Below, piece by piece: positions 24,138-28,781 of a stretch of 28,781 bases of DNA. The DNA comes from Flavobacteriales bacterium (GTDB taxonomy: Bacteria; Bacteroidota; Bacteroidia; Flavobacteriales_D; Crocinitomicaceae). Within the stretch, counting starts at the first letter, position 1; each line of letters starts with the position of its first letter. The notes beneath the pieces are model-generated. The model saw only the letters and a list, made by a program, of their open reading frames with translations. It was not told where the DNA came from and ran no database searches. The stretch covers positions 1-28,781 of the forward strand of contig JABJEE010000112.1 of assembly GCA_018665005.1 (NCBI GenBank), in the 5' to 3' direction. Position numbers and translations under genes: made by a program.

Positions 24138-26363
24138 ATGCAAAAACCAACAATTATTTATACCAAAACTGACGAAGCTCCTGCTTTGGCAACATACTCT
24201 TTTCTTCCGATTGTTGAAGCTTTTGCATCAAGTGCAAATTTGAATATCGAAACACGTGATATTTCCCTTTCTGGAAGGATCATCTCTCAATTTTCAGATT
24301 TTCTTTCTGAAGAACAAAAAGTAAAGGATGCACTTAGCGAATTGGGGCAGCTTGCGAAAACGCCGCAAGCAAATATTATTAAACTTCCGAATATTAGTGC
24401 TTCTGTTCCTCAGTTGAAAGCAACAATTAAAGAGCTTCAAGATAAAGGATATGCCTTGCCAAACTATCCTGAGGAACCAAAAAATGAAAAAGAAGAACAG
24501 ATCAAGTCAACTTATGATAAAGTTAAGGGTAGTGCAGTAAATCCTGTCTTAAGAGAGGGGAATTCTGATCGAAGGGCTCCAAAAGCAGTAAAAAATTACG
24601 CCAAAAAGAACCCGCACAGAATGGGCGCATGGGCTTCAGATTCAAAAACTCACGTGGCAACAATGTCTCAAGGTGATTTCAAATCAAACGAGGATTCTGT
24701 TACCATCCAAAATGATGGGTCTTTATCTATATCATTGATTAATAATGCAGGACAAAAAACCACACTAAAAGAAAGTGTTAAAGTGCTGAAAGGCGAAATT
24801 GTAGATGCGACACACATGTCTGTAAATGCACTCATTGCATTTTTAGATAAAGAAATAATTGATGCCAAAGAAAAAGGGTTGTTGTTTTCATTACACATGA
24901 AAGCTACCATGATGAAAGTTTCTGATCCTATTATTTTTGGCCATGCAGTAAAAACCTTCTTTAAACCTCTTTTTGAAAAACACAATGATTTGTTTTCAGA
25001 GATTGGTGTAGATGTAAATAATGGGTTTGGTGATCTTCTTTCTAAATTAAATGGATTAACAGATGATCAAAAACAAGAAGTATTAAATGATATTGAAGAG
25101 TGTTATAAAGAAAATCCAGCTATAGCAATGGTTGATTCTGATAATGGAATAACTAATCTGCATGTCCCAAGTGATGTCATTATTGATGCATCGATGCCCG
25201 CAATGATTAGAACTTCCGGGAAAATGTGGGACTCTGCAGGAAAAACTCAAGACACCAAAGCCGTTATTCCAGATTCGTCTTATGCACCAATATATCAAGC
25301 AACTATTGATTTCTGTAAAGAAAACGGAGCATTTGATCCAACAACCATGGGTAGTGTTTCTAACGTGGGCTTGATGGCTCAAAAAGCAGAGGAATATGGC
25401 TCCCATGACAAAACATTTGAGCTTTCAGAATCAGGAACCGTTCAGGTTACCGACGAAAGCGGAACTATATTGATGGAGCAAGCTGTTCACGAGGGGGACA
25501 TATGGAGAATGTGTCAAGTTAAAGATTTACCTATTCAAGATTGGGTAAAGCTTGCCGTTAATAGAGCAAGGGCTACAGGAAACCCTGCGGTTTTTTGGTT
25601 AGATGAAAATCGTGCTCATGATGCTCAATTAATTTTAAAGGTTAATGAATACCTTAAGCAACATGACACCACTGGTCTTAACATCTCGATTCTGTCACCC
25701 TTTGATGCTACCCTATTTTCTTTGGAACGAGTAAAAAAAGGGGTCGATACGATTTCTGTGACCGGCAATGTTCTCCGGGATTATTTGACAGATTTATTCC
25801 CGATTTTAGAACTTGGCACATCTGCTAAAATGCTGTCTATCGTTCCGTTAATGAATGGTGGTGGTTTATTTGAAACAGGTGCAGGTGGTTCAGCTCCTAA
25901 ACATGTTGACCAATTTGAAAAAGAAAATCATTTGCGCTGGGATTCGCTTGGAGAATTTCTTGCTCTTGCTGTTTCGTTAGAACACTTGTCAGAAACAACG
26001 GATAATAACAAAGCAAAAATCTTAGGTGAAACTCTTGACGCTGCTACAGGGACATTCTTGTTAAATGACAAGTCCCCCTCACGAAAATGTGGAGAACTAG
26101 ACAACCGAGGAAGTCATTATTACTTGGCGCTATATTGGGCACAAGAGCTTGCAAAACAAGAACAGGACCTAGAATTAAAAAATCGATTTTCAGAAATCGC
26201 AGATAAATTGAGCTCAAATGAGGCTAAGATTACTAAAGAACTCATCGATGCACAAGGACAGCCTATGAATATTGAAGGCTACTATTTTCCAAACGAAAAG
26301 TTGGCTGCTAAAGCAATGCGTCCTAGTTCTACTTTAAATAGAATTATTGACAATCTCAGATAG
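24138..26363 (+). CDS. icd: Monomeric NADP-dependent isocitrate dehydrogenase
   Basis: A 741-residue cytoplasmic enzyme of the monomeric IDH class (about 740 residues, unrelated in length to the 400-residue dimeric form). It converts isocitrate to 2-oxoglutarate and CO2 with NADP in the citric acid cycle. The N-terminus IIYTKTDEAPALATYS is the class signature. The substrate loop GNSDRRAPKAVKNYAKKNPHRMG is at about 141-163, and the nucleotide-site segment GAGGSAPKHVDQF followed by LRWDSLGEFLAL lies near residues 580-615, matching the His and Arg positions that bind NADP in the Azotobacter and Corynebacterium enzymes. DNRGSHYYLALYWAQELA (about 655-672) is also conserved. It has its own candidate promoter; the next gene starts 35 bases downstream. 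Identification is secure. Confidence 0.96.
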   Translation: MQKPTIIYTKTDEAPALATYSFLPIVEAFASSANLNIETRDISLSGRIISQFSDFLSEEQKVKDALSELGQLAKTPQANIIKLPNISASVPQLKATIKELQDKGYALPNYPEEPKNEKEEQIKSTYDKVKGSAVNPVLREGNSDRRAPKAVKNYAKKNPHRMGAWASDSKTHVATMSQGDFKSNEDSVTIQNDGSLSISLINNAGQKTTLKESVKVLKGEIVDATHMSVNALIAFLDKEIIDAKEKGLLFSLHMKATMMKVSDPIIFGHAVKTFFKPLFEKHNDLFSEIGVDVNNGFGDLLSKLNGLTDDQKQEVLNDIEECYKENPAIAMVDSDNGITNLHVPSDVIIDASMPAMIRTSGKMWDSAGKTQDTKAVIPDSSYAPIYQATIDFCKENGAFDPTTMGSVSNVGLMAQKAEEYGSHDKTFELSESGTVQVTDESGTILMEQAVHEGDIWRMCQVKDLPIQDWVKLAVNRARATGNPAVFWLDENRAHDAQLILKVNEYLKQHDTTGLNISILSPFDATLFSLERVKKGVDTISVTGNVLRDYLTDLFPILELGTSAKMLSIVPLMNGGGLFETGAGGSAPKHVDQFEKENHLRWDSLGEFLALAVSLEHLSETTDNNKAKILGETLDAATGTFLLNDKSPSRKCGELDNRGSHYYLALYWAQELAKQEQDLELKNRFSEIADKLSSNEAKITKELIDAQGQPMNIEGYYFPNEKLAAKAMRPSSTLNRIIDNLR

Positions 26364-26398
26364 TTTATTCCTGTCCATATTTTAATTAATTTTAATAC

Positions 26399-27865
26399 AT
26401 GTTAAAGACCCGAGACGCTCAAATCAATTATTTAAACATTGGACTCATGTTTATGAGTGCGGCTCTGGCCTTTTTTATGCCCTTTGAGACCTTTCTTTTT
26501 GCTTATGCATTTCTAGGACCTCTTCATTATTTGACAGAAATCAGCTGGCTGCATGATCGGCAATATTTCTCGAAAGGTAAATATGACTTCACCTTTCTAC
26601 TATTTATTGGTGTTGCTCTTTCAATTGCAGCATTTGCGAATGATTTTGAGTCTTTAAATTTTGATTTATACCCACCTTTAGTAGATGCCAAGATTGATTT
26701 TGTAAAGTGGTACTATAGCATGAGTTTTGGTGACATCTTTATTATGCTTGCCCTCTTTAGTGCTATCCTCTTTGTATTGTTTAAAGACCTGAAAATCAAA
26801 ATAGCCTCTATTTTGATCATGTATATTATTGTCTACTTTTCTTTCAATTTAGATCTAGATTTACTAGGGTTATTTGTACTCATTGGGCTATTTAGCGTTG
26901 CGCTCTTTGTGTTTGTGAAAAACCTCTATATTAAAATTGCCTGTATTGCTCTCCTTTATATTGGAATCTATTACAACTACAGTCCCGACTGGTTTGGTTT
27001 GGACACCGAATTGTTGAGTCAAGAAGAAGTAATCGAGGCAAATTCAGAAAAAAATTCATTTAAAAATAGCTCCGTTGTTTTTGCGCTTACATCACTTGTC
27101 CCCACTCTAATTCATGTTTACTTATTTACGGGATTATTTATGCTTTTTGGAGCCCTTAAATCACGAAGTAAAACAGGCTTGCTTTCTATCGTGTTTTTTA
27201 TATCAATCCCTATTGTCCTCGTATTTTCATTACCTGTAAAAAAAGACGGGAATTACCTCTCCTCCTACGGAACAGAGGCTTATTATGCTGAAGGAACTGG
27301 GTTTTTTAATACGAATGTGAGTATTTTAAGACAGTTCGATTTGACCCCCAATATGACGAACAAAGACTATATCAACAACTTCGTCAAAGACTCAATGGAA
27401 CAAGAAAATCTTTCATTAATGTGGAAAGATTCTTTGAATAAAGACTTTATTATACAAAACCAAGAACATCCATACTACATGAAGTCCATTGCATTAGCTG
27501 ATGCGAAAAATGGCAGTCAGAAAGACAATTGGTGGTCCCTCGTGTTCTTTTCGGAAATTGGAATTATGCTCATGCGGTTTATTGCTTTTGCATATCTCTA
27601 CCATTATCTCAATTGGTTCAGTAAGACTGAGGTCATTCGCTGGCACAAAGTTCCAAAGGTTCGTTTTATTGGAGTGATTTCACTTTGGCTTGTTGCATGT
27701 GGCTTATATGCTTACGACTATGCCATCGGATTGAGCTTTTTGTTCTTTCTCAGCTTTACCCATGTGTTACTAGAGTTCCCTTTAAACGTTACATCAATAA
27801 TTGGGATTGGAAAAGAAACGAGAGCCATTATCAAAAATGGATTTACTCAAAAAGATTCTAAATAA
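26399..27865 (+). CDS. Polytopic membrane protein of unknown family, 488 residues
   Basis: I do not recognise the family. There are about nine or ten hydrophobic segments: roughly 12-38, 62-80, 112-128, 134-150, 155-173, 178-192, 226-250, 260-280, then a soluble block 281-378 (predicted extracytoplasmic, with GNYLSSYGTEAYYAEG and MWKDSL), and 380-400, 424-440 and 442-468. Two membrane-embedded HxxxE motifs sit near the two ends: LHYLTE (His43, Glu47) and THVLLE (His455, Glu459), with more histidines at 52, 239, 402 and 416. This layout could build an intramembrane metal site, but no catalytic family is assigned. Segments 119-157 and 164-200 are a tandem duplication. It begins 35 bases after the isocitrate dehydrogenase gene and ends 16 bases before the DUF2891 gene. 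Confidence 0.75.
   Translation: MLKTRDAQINYLNIGLMFMSAALAFFMPFETFLFAYAFLGPLHYLTEISWLHDRQYFSKGKYDFTFLLFIGVALSIAAFANDFESLNFDLYPPLVDAKIDFVKWYYSMSFGDIFIMLALFSAILFVLFKDLKIKIASILIMYIIVYFSFNLDLDLLGLFVLIGLFSVALFVFVKNLYIKIACIALLYIGIYYNYSPDWFGLDTELLSQEEVIEANSEKNSFKNSSVVFALTSLVPTLIHVYLFTGLFMLFGALKSRSKTGLLSIVFFISIPIVLVFSLPVKKDGNYLSSYGTEAYYAEGTGFFNTNVSILRQFDLTPNMTNKDYINNFVKDSMEQENLSLMWKDSLNKDFIIQNQEHPYYMKSIALADAKNGSQKDNWWSLVFFSEIGIMLMRFIAFAYLYHYLNWFSKTEVIRWHKVPKVRFIGVISLWLVACGLYAYDYAIGLSFLFFLSFTHVLLEFPLNVTSIIGIGKETRAIIKNGFTQKDSK
26753..26869 (+). repeat. Membrane-segment duplication, copy 1
   Basis: It encodes residues 119-157 of the 488-residue membrane protein (begins LFSAILFVLFKDLKIKIA). About 16 of the first 29 positions are identical to copy 2 at 26888-26998. 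Confidence 0.7.
26888..26998 (+). repeat. Membrane-segment duplication, copy 2
   Basis: It encodes residues 164-200 (begins LFSVALFVFVKNLYIKIA). The period is 45 residues (135 bases), and the K-x-L-x-IKIA turn and the Y-I-x-x-Y strand end are kept. Confidence 0.7.
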
Positions 27866-27881
27866 CCATTAAAAATTGAAT

Positions 27882-28781
27882 ATGCGACATCTATTTCTAT
27901 TTGCCTTTTTTTGGGTGACCTTATCGTCCTATGCACAAAATCCATCCATTGTGGAGTTAAAAAATGATGGGCGTTATAATCTGTCAGTGGAGGGGGCTTC
28001 CTATTTTGCGAATCTATCATTAGAATGTACTGGTAAATCAGAGCCCCACTTTATTGAACGGGTTTATAAAAAAAGATATAGCTGGAAATATGTAGACACG
28101 ATTTCAGGGGAAGACTATTGGCCCTCACTCAGAAGTCTAGATAAAGAGCCTTCGCCTAAAGCACTTTGGCCTTCATTTTATGGATGTTTCGACTGGCACA
28201 GCAGTGTGCACAACCATTGGTGCCTTGTCAAATTACTCAAATCTTATCCCAATCTTCCTGAGGCTGATGCCATAAGAGAACGCCTAAAAAACAGTTTTAA
28301 ATCTGAAAATATTACTGCAGAACTCGATTTTGTTCAAAACAATGAATTTGGTTTATTTGAGTTTCCGTATGGTCAATCTTGGCTGCTTAAAGTGGCTGAT
28401 GAACTCTCCGGTTGGGATGATCCAGACGCGAGAGTCTGGTTACAAAACATATCTCCTCTTGCCGATTACATCGCTAATGCACATATCTGGTTTTGGAGGA
28501 ACATAAGACCTGAAAATCTAATTAGTGGTAGTCATGATAGTCCCTCTATGGGCCTTGCCTTTGCCCATGATTACGCTGTTACCTTTGGTGTAAAAGAACT
28601 TCAAAAAGTAGTAGATAGCACGGCCACTAAGTACTATCTCAAAAACGGTTATAAAAGCTTATCCGCTGAACCTCTTGGGTATGACTTTATGTCGGGAGGG
28701 CTTCTTGTTACGGATATCATGAGAAAAGTCCTCAGCCCAAGAAAACTAAAAAAATGGTTAAAAACCTTTGCTCCTGAATTG
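27882..28781 (+). CDS. Secreted DUF2891 family protein (5' part, truncated by window end)
   Basis: ATG at 27882 opens a frame of exactly 300 codons that runs off the window. The signal peptide is MRHLFLFAFFWVTLSSYAQ. The mature part matches DUF2891: ALWPSFYGCFDWHSSVHNHWCLVKLL (about 96-121), the FEFPYGQSWLLKVADELSGW block (about 165-184), NIRPENLISGSHDSPSMGLAFAHDYA (about 214-239) and EPLGYDFMSGGLLVTDIMRKVL (about 271-292). The WH-S-x-H-x-H cluster and the SGSHD segment are the family's most conserved polar residues and may form an active site, but no reaction is established to my knowledge. The helical pattern suggests an alpha/alpha-barrel like many glycan-processing proteins, which is inference. 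The gene starts 16 bases after the 488-residue membrane protein gene and is probably co-transcribed. Confidence 0.82.
   Translation, partial: MRHLFLFAFFWVTLSSYAQNPSIVELKNDGRYNLSVEGASYFANLSLECTGKSEPHFIERVYKKRYSWKYVDTISGEDYWPSLRSLDKEPSPKALWPSFYGCFDWHSSVHNHWCLVKLLKSYPNLPEADAIRERLKNSFKSENITAELDFVQNNEFGLFEFPYGQSWLLKVADELSGWDDPDARVWLQNISPLADYIANAHIWFWRNIRPENLISGSHDSPSMGLAFAHDYAVTFGVKELQKVVDSTATKYYLKNGYKSLSAEPLGYDFMSGGLLVTDIMRKVLSPRKLKKWLKTFAPEL

Noticed and set aside
24668..25406. Two open frames of about 105 codons each on the minus strand within the isocitrate dehydrogenase gene
   Set aside because: They are fully antisense to a secure gene, and their cysteine- and serine-rich compositions are typical of reverse-strand artefacts.
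1..28781. CRISPR arrays, insertion sequences, prophage genes, toxin-antitoxin or restriction systems
   Set aside because: No regularly spaced direct repeats, terminal inverted repeats with transposase, integrase or defence-type domains were found in any reading frame.

Overview
The window looks like part of a chromosome from a member of the Bacteroidota, most likely a marine Flavobacteriales-type organism. The evidence is low GC with AT-rich short intergenic gaps, a PorZ protein of the type IX secretion system (T9SS), a second secreted protein with a T9SS C-terminal sorting domain, the Bacteroidota-style order heme O synthase / two subunit III genes / subunit IV / Sco / DUF420, and several upstream sequences matching the Bacteroidota -7 promoter element TAnnTTTG. 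No rRNA, tRNA, CRISPR array, insertion sequence or phage gene was seen. Coding density is very high and no gene-free stretch exceeds 200 bases.

Layout. 1-2227: the 3' end of a PhoH2-like ATPase, then on the minus strand a class I methyltransferase, a membrane-anchored helical-repeat protein and a RidA-family deaminase. 2228-5603 (plus): porZ and an FkbM-type methyltransferase. 5600-11732 (minus): a small unknown gene, a GH3 beta-glucosidase, a secreted protein with two glucan-binding-like modules and a T9SS tail, and a FucP-type sugar permease. Together these look like a compact beta-glucan or oligosaccharide use cluster without SusC/SusD. 11776-16044 (minus): dxs (isoprenoid precursor synthesis), a polysaccharide flippase and an enoyl-CoA hydratase. 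16201-21408 (plus): a seven-gene cytochrome oxidase assembly and subunit operon (heme O synthase, two subunit III paralogues, subunit IV, two Sco-like proteins, DUF420). 21412-23958 (minus): an OmpA-family protein and a DUF4403 lipoprotein, directly abutting. 24138-28781 (plus): monomeric NADP isocitrate dehydrogenase, an unrecognised 488-residue polytopic membrane protein and the start of a secreted DUF2891 protein cut by the window end.

The genes mostly belong to known families. The least explained items are: the large extra periplasmic segments in both subunit III paralogues, the first of which seems to hold an internal duplication; the Sco-like protein that keeps the cysteine pair but lacks the metal-binding histidine; and the 488-residue membrane protein with paired HxxxE motifs and an internal membrane-segment duplication. 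I did not find convincing evidence for an entirely new multi-gene system.
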